The notes under the pieces: model-generated
Told to the model about the DNA's origin: nothing
Databases searched by the model: none
What the model saw: the letters and a program-made list of their open reading frames with translations, nothing else
Program-made: the position numbers and the translations under genes
Assembly: GCA_031291055.1 (NCBI GenBank)
Contig: JARLJU010000003.1
Location: 1-64,000 of the forward strand
Length of the DNA: 64,000 nt
Reading direction: 5' to 3'
Source of the DNA: Rudaea sp.
GTDB lineage: Bacteria; Pseudomonadota; Gammaproteobacteria; Xanthomonadales; Rhodanobacteraceae
Shown here: in pieces, positions 18,012 through 25,625 of the stretch
How positions within the stretch are numbered: position 1 is the stretch's first letter
Layout: each line of letters begins with the position of its first letter

Positions 18012-18971
18012 CTATGCTGCCATACGATGTTCGTAGTAAGGCCGCGCCCGGTCATCCAGGATCGCGTACATGTCGGCAAGACGCGTCCGGTCCGGATTGA
18101 GCCACGCGTCGATGTTCTTTTCCTGGATCGGAATGATGCACCGATCATGACCTGCGGCGGCCACCTCCGCCGGCGGTTCGTCTGTGATGGCTGCAAACGA
18201 CAACAAGCCAGGTTCTCCCGGACCTTGCCAATGCGACCAAAGACACGCGACGAGCATGTCCTGAGTGGGCGTCGGCCTGAACTCCAGCACGACATTCTCT
18301 TCCTTCTCTCCCGGAGCAAGCTCGCGCCCTTCCATTTTATGGCGACTCACATTCTCATAGAACGCGTTCACGATCATGATGCCGTGTGACACGCCGAACT
18401 GTTTCTTCCAAAACTTTTCCAGGTTGTCGCGGCGAGCGTTGTAACAACCAGGGTAGTCTGCGTCGAACTCGGCGGGCCATCCCGCAAAGCGGCACTGATA
18501 CCGCATGGGCTTCACCACACGCTTGCCGTTCTCCATGATCATGACCGGCGCGTAGCCGCCGGGAAAAATCCGCGAGTCGCGGTCTTTCAAATCGGTACGC
18601 CGCAGGTCGTTGAGCTTCGTCATCGCTTTGGAAATCTTGTCGGTCGCGATGCGTTTGCTGTCGGTGGCTGCCTTGGTGGTCTTCGTCAACAGCTTGCGCT
18701 CCGCATCGGCGAGCCGCTTTTTCTGGGCAAAGATTTCCTGTTCGGTCTTGCTGATCTGCTCGGCATCGTAGGCATCAATGAGAGCCTTGATCTTGCGCTC
18801 GTCATCGGTCTGCGGTGCACTAAACGCCGCATCCATAGCCTTGGGAATCTTGACCTTGGCTCCCTGTTGGCGAATCCAATAAAGTTCGAAGAACTCGCCG
18901 ATGCTGATGATGGCGCCCCAGACACGAACGAATTGGTGATAGTCCGCGCGGACTTGAGCTGAGTAGCACAT
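18012..18971 (-). CDS. SRAP/HMCES-type abasic-site protein (SOS response-associated peptidase)
   Basis: A 319-residue SRAP-family protein. The obligatory Cys2 follows the start (MCYSAQ) and, after Met removal, forms the thiazolidine crosslink to abasic sites in single-stranded DNA. Other conserved pieces are YNARRDN, NAFYENV (active-site Glu) and AGHDRCIIP (catalytic His). Bacterial YedK is about 220 residues. This copy is longer because of a charged, probably coiled-coil insertion at about 45-110 (EQEIFAQKKRLADAERKLLT). It lies near the ImuABC and MrfAB genes, consistent with a DNA-damage role. Confidence 0.88.
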   Translation of the reverse strand: MCYSAQVRADYHQFVRVWGAIISIGEFFELYWIRQQGAKVKIPKAMDAAFSAPQTDDERKIKALIDAYDAEQISKTEQEIFAQKKRLADAERKLLTKTTKAATDSKRIATDKISKAMTKLNDLRRTDLKDRDSRIFPGGYAPVMIMENGKRVVKPMRYQCRFAGWPAEFDADYPGCYNARRDNLEKFWKKQFGVSHGIMIVNAFYENVSRHKMEGRELAPGEKEENVVLEFRPTPTQDMLVACLWSHWQGPGEPGLLSFAAITDEPPAEVAAAGHDRCIIPIQEKNIDAWLNPDRTRLADMYAILDDRARPYYEHRMAA

Positions 18972-19466
18972 GTTCGCTGTCCAACAGCAAAAGAACAGCA
19001 GAATATTACCGCGGCCGGTCGCTGATCACACACTGCTCCATCGCCCTGCACCGCTAGTTGGCCTACGCACGAGGCAACTTACTCGCAGTAAAGAGACTAT
19101 CGAATCCCTTCAACTGCACCCCACAGAAGGGGAACGTACTATCCGGACTATCGATCGGATCGCACAGAGACATGAAGCGGCGACCTCGGTGACAATGGCT
19201 TCCGGCCGGTCGATGATCCGAGAAAAGCGAGGCTGCCGGCGCAGCGGCGCCGTTCGACGCGGTTGGGGCCGCCGATAGCGCCTTCGCTCTACACCGAGCC
19301 GCACCTACGTCGCGGCGCGAGATGAGCGTCGACCAATCGTGTCGTGCACGCCGCGGATCACTTTCCCGTGCTTAGCATCCGGAGTGCCGGAATAACAAAG
19401 ATTTCAGTAGCCGTGTCGGCCATATTGTGCTTACGATGCGCGTCACCGTGACGGACGGAATCCACG
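18972..19466. other. Intergenic region, no supported gene
   Basis: Nearly 500 bases between the SRAP gene and the small plus-strand gene at 19467. Short open frames here have no ribosome binding site and give Arg-rich products. The left end should carry the SRAP promoter. No repeat, tRNA or recognised RNA is seen. Confidence 0.4.
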
Positions 19467-19784
19467 ATGAGTCGAAAACCAAAAAGCGATCAGAGCAAGC
19501 CGCCGACCACGACGACCGTGCAGGCAGGCGTATCCCGGACAAGTTTGGGCACGACTGTTTTTAGGAATCGCAAGACCACAGTATCGGTCGACCGACAGGG
19601 AAACAAATTGACGCAAGCGACGGATGATTTCGATGTCGTTCCCTCAGGCGGACGCACTCTTCCAACGGCAGGCGGAACGCAGGCGGAAGCGCAGTCGAAT
19701 GCAGACGCGTTCGATAGATCACTTGGACAGCGTTCCAACAAATCAGAGTCTTCTCGGCCGACGAACCGGAAACGAAAGCCCTAG
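19467..19784 (+). CDS. Small hydrophilic protein, unknown
   Basis: A 105-residue, Ser/Thr/Arg/Lys-rich, probably disordered protein without hydrophobic segments (starts MSRKPKSDQSKPPTTTTVQA, ends SRPTNRKRKP). It has no recognised domain. Its stop codon overlaps that of the convergent gene 19781-20074. The composition and end-to-end packing support a real gene, but only weakly. Confidence 0.4.
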   Translation: MSRKPKSDQSKPPTTTTVQAGVSRTSLGTTVFRNRKTTVSVDRQGNKLTQATDDFDVVPSGGRTLPTAGGTQAEAQSNADAFDRSLGQRSNKSESSRPTNRKRKP

Positions 19785-20074
19785 CGTTTTTTATGCTGCC
19801 GAGCCGGCTTGATTGGTAGCGCCCCATAGTCGATCAAGTTGCTACGCAACGGCTTGCCGAGGAACTTGTGGCCCACTGGATAGTGGTGCGTGTAGTGCCA
19901 TGTTGCGACGTATTCGGCGTCAAGCCAACGCTTGTCCGATAAAGCCAACGCGCGATCTGCTTCCTTGAGGGCTTTCTCCGGGCTGACACGATGTAACGCA
20001 GCCTGAAAGCATGTCAGCCAGAACTCTTTTCGCGTCGGCTCGCTGACGGTCTCGTTATGTAAATCTGGTTTCAT
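19781..20074 (-). CDS. Small soluble protein, unknown
   Basis: A 97-residue protein with balanced composition and amphipathic helices (EFWLTCFQAALHRVSPEKAL, KEADRALALSDKR) and a basic tail. It has no signal peptide and no known motif. It is divergent from the DUF2235 gene and converges on the previous small gene. An immunity role for the DUF2235 protein is conceivable from proximity, but nothing in the sequence shows it. Confidence 0.5.
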   Translation of the reverse strand: MKPDLHNETVSEPTRKEFWLTCFQAALHRVSPEKALKEADRALALSDKRWLDAEYVATWHYTHHYPVGHKFLGKPLRSNLIDYGALPIKPARQHKKR

Positions 20075-20312
20075 GACACCTCCTCGTCAAGGTGGCATGC
20101 AAGCAGAAATCTCCCGACTGTCAAGGTGTCGGTGTTCCGGCGACTGGGCGATCCAGCGGGCCGCTCCATATCGCCCGCCCCGCGCGGCAGACATTGCGGC
20201 CATTTTCGACCGGCGAGTGGCAACCGGGGAGGCCCGCGGCAATAATGGGCTAAAGAGTCATTGCATTTTCAAACGCGACTCACACGCAAACTGGCGCCGA
20301 AGGGAAACACCA

Positions 20313-21737
20313 ATGGCCAAGAACATTTTGATCTTTGCAGACGGGACCGGCCAAGCCGGCGGCCTCAAGCCTGACCAAGAAATCAGCAACGTCTACAAGC
20401 TGTTCCGCGCAACGCGAATCGGACCTGAAAGTCCGATCGATCCGGCTCGTCAATTTGCGTTTTATCACCAGGGCCTGGGCACCGCGTCAGAAAAGGGCGG
20501 AATCCATTTCGGCTGGTGGGACCGCATTCGCACATTAGCCGGAGCAGCCGCGGGACTCGGCATTAGTAAGAACGTCACCGACTGTTACGAAGCCATTCTT
20601 CGCGTCTATGAGCCGGGCGATCGCATCTACCTGATTGGTTTCAGCCGCGGAGCCTACACGGCACGAAATGTTGCTGGCGTGCTGAATCTCTGCGGCGTGC
20701 CAACGCAAGGTGCGGACGGGAAAGCACTGCCGCGATTCGGCAGCGCGCTTCGGGCCATCGCTAATGAAGCGGTGACGAAGGTCTATGATCATGGCGCAGG
20801 AAAACCGCGCGCCAAGTATGAGTCCCAACGCGAAGAGCAGGGGCGTCGCTTTCGTAAAAAATACAGCTCGGGACATGACGAGAATCGAGGAGACGTCTAT
20901 CCATATTTTATTGGTGTCTTTGACGCAGTTGCAGCACTCGGGATATCGACAGAGCAACAAGTGTTCATCATCGCACTTTGGATTGCCGTCTGCGCCATGG
21001 TCGCCGTCGGGGTTAGCTGGATTGTGAAATCGATCTGGACACTTCCGTTTCTCTGGAGTTTCGTGGCGGGCTTCAGCGTATTGGGGCTGGGCGCGGTGGC
21101 GTTGGTCGCTCGCGCGACCTTCAAATACATCGTCGGGTTTCCGAACAAACACAGTTTCAGTTTCCATTTCGCGCGCTGGTCCAAGAAGAACTACGATCGG
21201 TTTCTAGATCCGCGCATCAACTACGTACGGCATGCGATGTCGATCGACGAAACGCGGAAGGATTTTCCGCGCGTGGAGTGGGGTTCAAGACATTTTGTCC
21301 AGCGTGAGCTCAATCCAGGTGAGCCGATCCAGTTTGCGCAAGTGTGGTTTGCAGGCAACCACTCGGACATCGGCGGCAGCTATCCGGAGGAGGAATCGCG
21401 CCTGTCAGACGTTTCACTTCGGTGGATGAAAGAGCAAGTAACGGCTTTGCCCGACCCGATCATCGTGGACGAGACTCGCTTGCACACATTTCCCGACGCC
21501 GGAGGGCTTCAGCACTCCGAAGTCGAAAGTGCGCGCGAAGCATATCCGTCGTGGTGGCCTTGGAAGCTTTCATGGCCAACCCAAGCGCGGGTGGTCGATG
21601 ACGCGGGGGAACTGCATTCAATGGTCTACGAACGCTTTGCGCTTGAGCGCGTCCTGCAGTGCGGCACTTGGCGCCCCTACAGACCCGAACCACTTCGGAC
21701 TCATCCAGGAGTTGCGAAATACTACACGGATCACTAA
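20313..21737 (+). CDS. DUF2235 alpha/beta hydrolase (Tle1-like) with two membrane helices
   Basis: A 474-residue protein from the ATG at 20313, which has AAGGGA nine bases upstream. DUF2235 hallmarks are the N-terminal ILIFADGTGQ, the nucleophile elbow GFSRGAYTARNVAG (catalytic Ser), and the late WFAGNHSDIGGSY carrying the catalytic Asp/His. Two hydrophobic helices lie in between (IIALWIAVCAMVAVGVSWIV; LWSFVAGFSVLGLGAVALV). Tle1-family members are phospholipases delivered by type VI secretion, while other DUF2235 proteins have unknown cellular roles. No VgrG, PAAR or adaptor gene is nearby, so effector status is unproven. Membrane anchoring may point to a cell-intrinsic role. Confidence 0.8.
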   Translation: MAKNILIFADGTGQAGGLKPDQEISNVYKLFRATRIGPESPIDPARQFAFYHQGLGTASEKGGIHFGWWDRIRTLAGAAAGLGISKNVTDCYEAILRVYEPGDRIYLIGFSRGAYTARNVAGVLNLCGVPTQGADGKALPRFGSALRAIANEAVTKVYDHGAGKPRAKYESQREEQGRRFRKKYSSGHDENRGDVYPYFIGVFDAVAALGISTEQQVFIIALWIAVCAMVAVGVSWIVKSIWTLPFLWSFVAGFSVLGLGAVALVARATFKYIVGFPNKHSFSFHFARWSKKNYDRFLDPRINYVRHAMSIDETRKDFPRVEWGSRHFVQRELNPGEPIQFAQVWFAGNHSDIGGSYPEEESRLSDVSLRWMKEQVTALPDPIIVDETRLHTFPDAGGLQHSEVESAREAYPSWWPWKLSWPTQARVVDDAGELHSMVYERFALERVLQCGTWRPYRPEPLRTHPGVAKYYTDH

Positions 21738-21782
21738 AGGGTCTTGCCGCCTGAAGCAAGCTTGAGCTGTGGCCATGCCTGA

Positions 21783-23519
21783 TTACAGCCGCGGTCGCCT
21801 GCTTAACCCGCCCTGAGAAGGATTGGATGTAGCCAATATTTCCGGAGCCAGTTGTTGAAGGGACAGGCCGTTGCTTACTCGGCGCACTTCCATTTTCGGA
21901 GCGCCCCCATTCAACAGCTGAACTGCCCGAACATCCGAGGGCACCGGATAACGCTCGCGCCGCTTCCGTTCGATGCCATCCCGAATTTGGCGGGTCGCGC
22001 GAGTCTTGTTCGTGTAATGGATCATCGCTAATTCTGTGACCAAGACTTGCGCGCGGGCCTCACGCCGGTGCGCCCGATCCAACCCTTCACGCTGCCGTCG
22101 ACGAAGCTCCGCCCACTCCCGTCGTGTGCGCCTTTTCCATCGAGGCGGATCCGTGGACTGCTCCAATCCATCGAACGCATGGCGCTCGCGGACAGTGGCG
22201 ACCATCGCGTCACCATAGCGGTCACGTCGACGCTCGGCGAGCGTCTGCGCGCGTCGCCAAGCGTTGTCCGCTCGAATGCCATGCTGAAGCAACACATCGC
22301 ATCCCGGATCGCGGATTTGGTGCTGGGCGAGCATCCGAGCATCGGCGATCGGCCATTGGAGCCTGCGCGCATAGTCCACCACGATGACGGCCCTTTGGCC
22401 AAACTCCGCAACGAACTCTTGGATCATGTCGATGTATTTCTGGGACATCTCGCCTTGAGCGCGCCTCAGTTCGCTCGACTGGGCCGCCGCGGCATTAAGT
22501 ACAGCCGCGTCCTTGCCTTCCGCACGCGAGGCACGGCCTACGCGGGTGCCAAGCCTGTGGCGCACACCACGGCCGGCTGAAGGGCGCGCACGCGGGACGC
22601 GGCTGACATTGATCGCCGCCGGAACGTCACGCGGCGTTTTGTTTGTTTCGATTACCGCTTCACGCGCATGGTCGATCTTGGCCTGGACGTGATCCGAACG
22701 CGCTGGCGTTTCCATCGCACGGGCCTCAGCCATTGCGCGCGCTAGCGTTTGTTCGAGCGCGTTGGCGTTGTCCCGGCTGACCTCGTCGTTCCAGATGGAT
22801 TGCTCTGTCGCCTCACCGCGGCGCCGCGCGGATGTTGTAGCTTGGCCTTCGTGAAGGGTTGTTTCCCGGATTAGCAACGCGGCCGCGGCGAAGTCGCCTC
22901 GTTCTTCCGCGTCGATCGCCTGCGCCTCCAGTCGGCGATGATCGACGCGGACACTGTGCCCAGCCTTCGCTAAGTGATCGTTGGTCTGTTCTGCCACCAT
23001 TGCGCGCAGCGCCTCGACTTCCAGTGGTCCCGTCCGGCGATCATCGAGCACCCGTGTCTTGCGGCCAAATCCGTTCGGGCCAAGCTCACGCGTGGTGAAC
23101 ATGATGTGCGCATGCGTGTTGCGCTGATCCCCGCGCTTATCCGGCGCATGCAGCGCGGTCATCGTCGCCACGCCATAGCGTTCGACCAACTGACTGGCGA
23201 TGGCCTGGGCGAGCGTCGCACATTGAACGTCGGATAGCTCGGCGGGCAGCGCCACTAACAGTTCGCGGGCAACGCATCCGTTTTTGCGCTCCGGTTCCTC
23301 GGCGCGATTCCACAATTGATTGGGATCGGCCGACCAGGTCGGTGCTCCTGCTGGCGCGACCATATAGACGCCAAGGACGCCGCTTTTGCGACTGTAGTTA
23401 TGAGTGGTCCCGAGACGCTCGTCAGTGAAGCAAGCTGCGGCACGGTAGGCAGCCGCATTCACGCTGGACTGGCCGCGACCTCGGCTGAAAGTTTTTACAG
23501 CAGCGTAAAAGATGGCCAC
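21783..23519 (-). CDS. MobA/MobL-family relaxase
   Basis: A 578-residue protein beginning at a GTG (23519) with GGAG eight bases upstream. The N-terminal relaxase domain shows FYAAVKTFSRGRGQSSVNAA (MobA/MobL signature), then a three-histidine metal site: His124 (ALHAPDKRG) and the His136/His138 pair in NTHAHIMF. The catalytic Tyr is probably one of Tyr25/Tyr42 (AAYRAA) in the early conserved block. The C-terminal half is helical and Arg-rich, without a helicase domain. It nicks oriT and pilots DNA in mobilisation. With the TraD-like gene at 34111 it marks the region as a mobilisable element using another element's conjugation machinery. Confidence 0.88.
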   Translation of the reverse strand: MAIFYAAVKTFSRGRGQSSVNAAAYRAAACFTDERLGTTHNYSRKSGVLGVYMVAPAGAPTWSADPNQLWNRAEEPERKNGCVARELLVALPAELSDVQCATLAQAIASQLVERYGVATMTALHAPDKRGDQRNTHAHIMFTTRELGPNGFGRKTRVLDDRRTGPLEVEALRAMVAEQTNDHLAKAGHSVRVDHRRLEAQAIDAEERGDFAAAALLIRETTLHEGQATTSARRRGEATEQSIWNDEVSRDNANALEQTLARAMAEARAMETPARSDHVQAKIDHAREAVIETNKTPRDVPAAINVSRVPRARPSAGRGVRHRLGTRVGRASRAEGKDAAVLNAAAAQSSELRRAQGEMSQKYIDMIQEFVAEFGQRAVIVVDYARRLQWPIADARMLAQHQIRDPGCDVLLQHGIRADNAWRRAQTLAERRRDRYGDAMVATVRERHAFDGLEQSTDPPRWKRRTRREWAELRRRQREGLDRAHRREARAQVLVTELAMIHYTNKTRATRQIRDGIERKRRERYPVPSDVRAVQLLNGGAPKMEVRRVSNGLSLQQLAPEILATSNPSQGGLSRRPRL

Positions 23520-23531
23520 GACTGTCGCTCC

Positions 23532-23584
23532 GAGCACCTTGCGTTGCTCTGTTTTAGAGCATGAGCGTGCCAACGCAAGAGCTC
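23532..23584. repeat. Nested inverted repeat (oriT-like cruciform) upstream of the relaxase
   Basis: Outer arms CTTGCGTTG (23538-23546) and CAACGCAAG (23571-23579) are perfect complements, extended by GAGC (23532) and GCTC (23584). Inside lies a second perfect hairpin, GCTCT-GTTTT-AGAGC (23546-23560). It starts 12 bases upstream of the relaxase start codon. Relaxase-adjacent inverted repeats are the usual form of oriT; the nick site is not identified. Confidence 0.5.
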
Positions 23585-23596
23585 CGTGGCGTTATT

Positions 23597-23657
23597 TTGA
23601 CAATGTCGCACATCAATGGATTTTTATATTGACAATGTCACATACTGGGCGTATCTT
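23597..23657 (+). promoter_or_regulatory. Promoter with two tandem TGACAATGTC operator-like elements
   Basis: The -35 TTGACA (23629-23634), a 17-base spacer and the -10 TATCTT (23652-23657) form a good sigma-70 promoter for the QueC-like operon. The -35 lies inside TGACAATGTCA (23630-23640), a perfect inverted repeat around a central A. A second copy, TGACAATGTCG, sits exactly 32 bp upstream (23598-23608), about three helical turns away. This spacing suggests cooperative repressor binding, with the XRE/ImmA protein of the same operon as the obvious candidate. Confidence 0.6.
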
Positions 23658-23679
23658 GCCGCCGAACCGAGGATTTGCT

Positions 23680-24240
23680 GTGCGTGATGGGATCTTCAAG
23701 TCTTTACCGATGCCGGCTCTCTGGCGCCAGTTGATGCGGTGCTGCGAGCGCCCGGCTGAGCGGGGCACGCCAGCCCGAGAAGCAGCACTGCGCGCGATGA
23801 TGGCTGATATGAACAAGGCCATTCCCAAAACGTTGGCCTCAGCGGTGCGTGCGTTGGCTCAAGATCGTCAGGGCCAGCTATCGATGGGCGTGGCGCTGCC
23901 CGACGGCTGCAACGACGATGGGTCATCATTGCCATTGGGTCGCCTTCTTAAGGTCTATCTTCAACGCCAAGCGCAAATCAGCACGTACGGCCGTGAAGCT
24001 GTGGTTGCCGCAGCGACGGCCACGCTAGGTGCTTGGAACCAGCAGATATTGCGTCAAGTTGCCCAGCAACTGTCGGGACGTGATCGCCGCGATGCCACCC
24101 CCGCTTTGGATGCCGCTTCAGCGGCATGCGCCGCGAACGTGCCGCAGGCGGTAGCGCAGTTCTTAGGTGAAGCGGCGGCACCTCCACGCCGCTCACGCAA
24201 ACGTTTTGATCCCGACAATGATTTGAGCGTGGTGTCATGA
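23680..24240 (+). CDS. Helical protein of unknown function, first gene of the QueC-like operon
   Basis: A 186-residue protein starting at the GTG at 23680, which has GAGGA six bases upstream and follows the 23629-23657 promoter. Almost all predicted helix: MPALWRQLMRCCERPAERG, then AALRAMMADMNKAIPKTLAS and an Ala-rich C-terminal half. The end has a basic patch (PPRRSRKRF) followed by an acidic tip (DPDNDL). No catalytic motif or known family is recognised. Its stop overlaps the start of the QueC-like gene (ATGA), so production is coupled. By analogy with Qat and type IV CBASS loci it could be a partner or substrate of the QueC-like enzyme; this is inference. Confidence 0.6.
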   Translation: MRDGIFKSLPMPALWRQLMRCCERPAERGTPAREAALRAMMADMNKAIPKTLASAVRALAQDRQGQLSMGVALPDGCNDDGSSLPLGRLLKVYLQRQAQISTYGREAVVAAATATLGAWNQQILRQVAQQLSGRDRRDATPALDAASAACAANVPQAVAQFLGEAAAPPRRSRKRFDPDNDLSVVS

Positions 24241-25625
24241 CGCCGCGGCCCGTCCGATCTCAGGCTCACATTTTTGCGACCGAGACGGCTAGCCGGATCC
24301 CGAAAGGTGCCATCGCCTGCGTGCTTCAAGAGAACTTGATCGTGGACCCCACTGACCTGGGCCACTATTGCTCAGGAACGCTCAACGAGCGCGCGGATGA
24401 TGCGATCGTATTTGCTGGCGTTGTTGCCTTTGCTGATCGTGCCGTGCCTCGGACGCCGGCTCGCTCATGGGCGAGAGAGATACGTATCACGATCCCCGTG
24501 CTTGACTTGGATTTCTGGCAGGACTCGACTGTCGATCAGCAGCTACGAAGCTTGTTGAACTTGGTGACCGGCGATGTGTGGGAGCTCGCGTTCATACAAC
24601 GCCACCAACGATTGACTGCATTCCAGCAAAACTCTCTCCTCTTTCGCGCCAACGAAGAGCCTGTCGTCATGCCCTTCAGTGATGGCATGGATTCATTGGC
24701 TGTCGCGAGACTGTTCCATGATTCCGAACCGAACGCCCCGCTAATCATGGTCACCACTGGAAAGCGGCCCGACGCAGATGCGCAAGCGCGGCGCGGAGAA
24801 TCCGGAGGCCGACGCTTCCGTTTCTCGGTGCCGTTCAAAATCAGATCCCCCCGGTTACGTGAGCTCTCTTACCGCTCACGCGCTTTGATCTACGGGACCA
24901 TGACGGCCGTCGCCGCTCAACTTTCCGGTGCAAAGCGCATCATCGTCGGCGAAAGCGGCCAAGGTGCGTTAGGACCTTGGCTGACGCCTGTCGGGCAAGA
25001 GGCACCTGATATTCGGATGCATCCCATTTACACGAGCAAGCTGGCGGAGGTCATGCGTTCAGTGCTGAACATCGGCGTACGTTTCGAGCACCCGAGACTA
25101 TGGACGACCAAGGGGCAAACGCTTGCCGATCTGAAAGAGCGCGGCCTGGAAAGCGGGTGGGAAAATACGCGCTCCTGTGCGCGAGACGCGCGGGACGACA
25201 TGGTAGTGGACGGCGGCCTCGCTCAATGTGGAGTGTGCGCCGCGTGCCTGCTGCGCCGTGTCTCAGTCCATGAGGCAGGCTTAAGCGAGCCTGCATCGTC
25301 GTATCTGTGGTGGGATTTGCAAGCTCCAACGCTGGAGCAAGCCCAGCATGAAGACAGCCGAGCAACGAAGATGAACGATATGAACCAAGCCGCATGCGGT
25401 GTGCTCGCTCTCGATCAGCTCGCCGAACTCGATCGGTCATCTTCCGTTGATCTGTCGTTCAAGGCGTGGGAACTGGCCCAGGTGCTGCCAGATGAGCAAG
25501 GGGTTGCTGGCATCGAAAAGAAGCTTCGGCGTCTCATTGGCGATCATGCGAAAGCTTGGTCGCGCTTTGTCGATGCGCAAGGGGATCGATCGTTCTTGAA
25601 GCAATGGATCGGCGTGCCGGTATGA
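24237..25625 (+). CDS. QueC-like PP-loop ATPase, QatC/Cap9-type defence paralogue
   Basis: A 462-residue protein. Residues 1-140 form an N-terminal domain with VLDLDFWQ and LTGDVWELAF, as in QatC-type proteins. The PP-loop is S148-D-G-M-D-S153; true QueC has SGGxDS, so the second position is Asp. A QueC-type zinc site is kept: Cys314 plus Cys331/Cys334/Cys337 (CGVCAACLLRR). Housekeeping QueC makes preQ0 and is about 220 residues; a genuine copy lies at 37503-38171, so this is a specialised paralogue. QueC-like proteins occur in the anti-phage Qat and type IV CBASS systems, where they have been linked to deazaguanine modification of protein. It overlaps both flanking genes by four bases. The substrate here is unknown. 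Confidence 0.8.
   Translation: MTPRPVRSQAHIFATETASRIPKGAIACVLQENLIVDPTDLGHYCSGTLNERADDAIVFAGVVAFADRAVPRTPARSWAREIRITIPVLDLDFWQDSTVDQQLRSLLNLVTGDVWELAFIQRHQRLTAFQQNSLLFRANEEPVVMPFSDGMDSLAVARLFHDSEPNAPLIMVTTGKRPDADAQARRGESGGRRFRFSVPFKIRSPRLRELSYRSRALIYGTMTAVAAQLSGAKRIIVGESGQGALGPWLTPVGQEAPDIRMHPIYTSKLAEVMRSVLNIGVRFEHPRLWTTKGQTLADLKERGLESGWENTRSCARDARDDMVVDGGLAQCGVCAACLLRRVSVHEAGLSEPASSYLWWDLQAPTLEQAQHEDSRATKMNDMNQAACGVLALDQLAELDRSSSVDLSFKAWELAQVLPDEQGVAGIEKKLRRLIGDHAKAWSRFVDAQGDRSFLKQWIGVPV

Noticed and set aside
24237-25625. Island QueC homologue as a queuosine biosynthesis gene
   Set aside because: Twice the normal length, variant PP-loop, toxin-type neighbours, and a standard queC already present beside queE.
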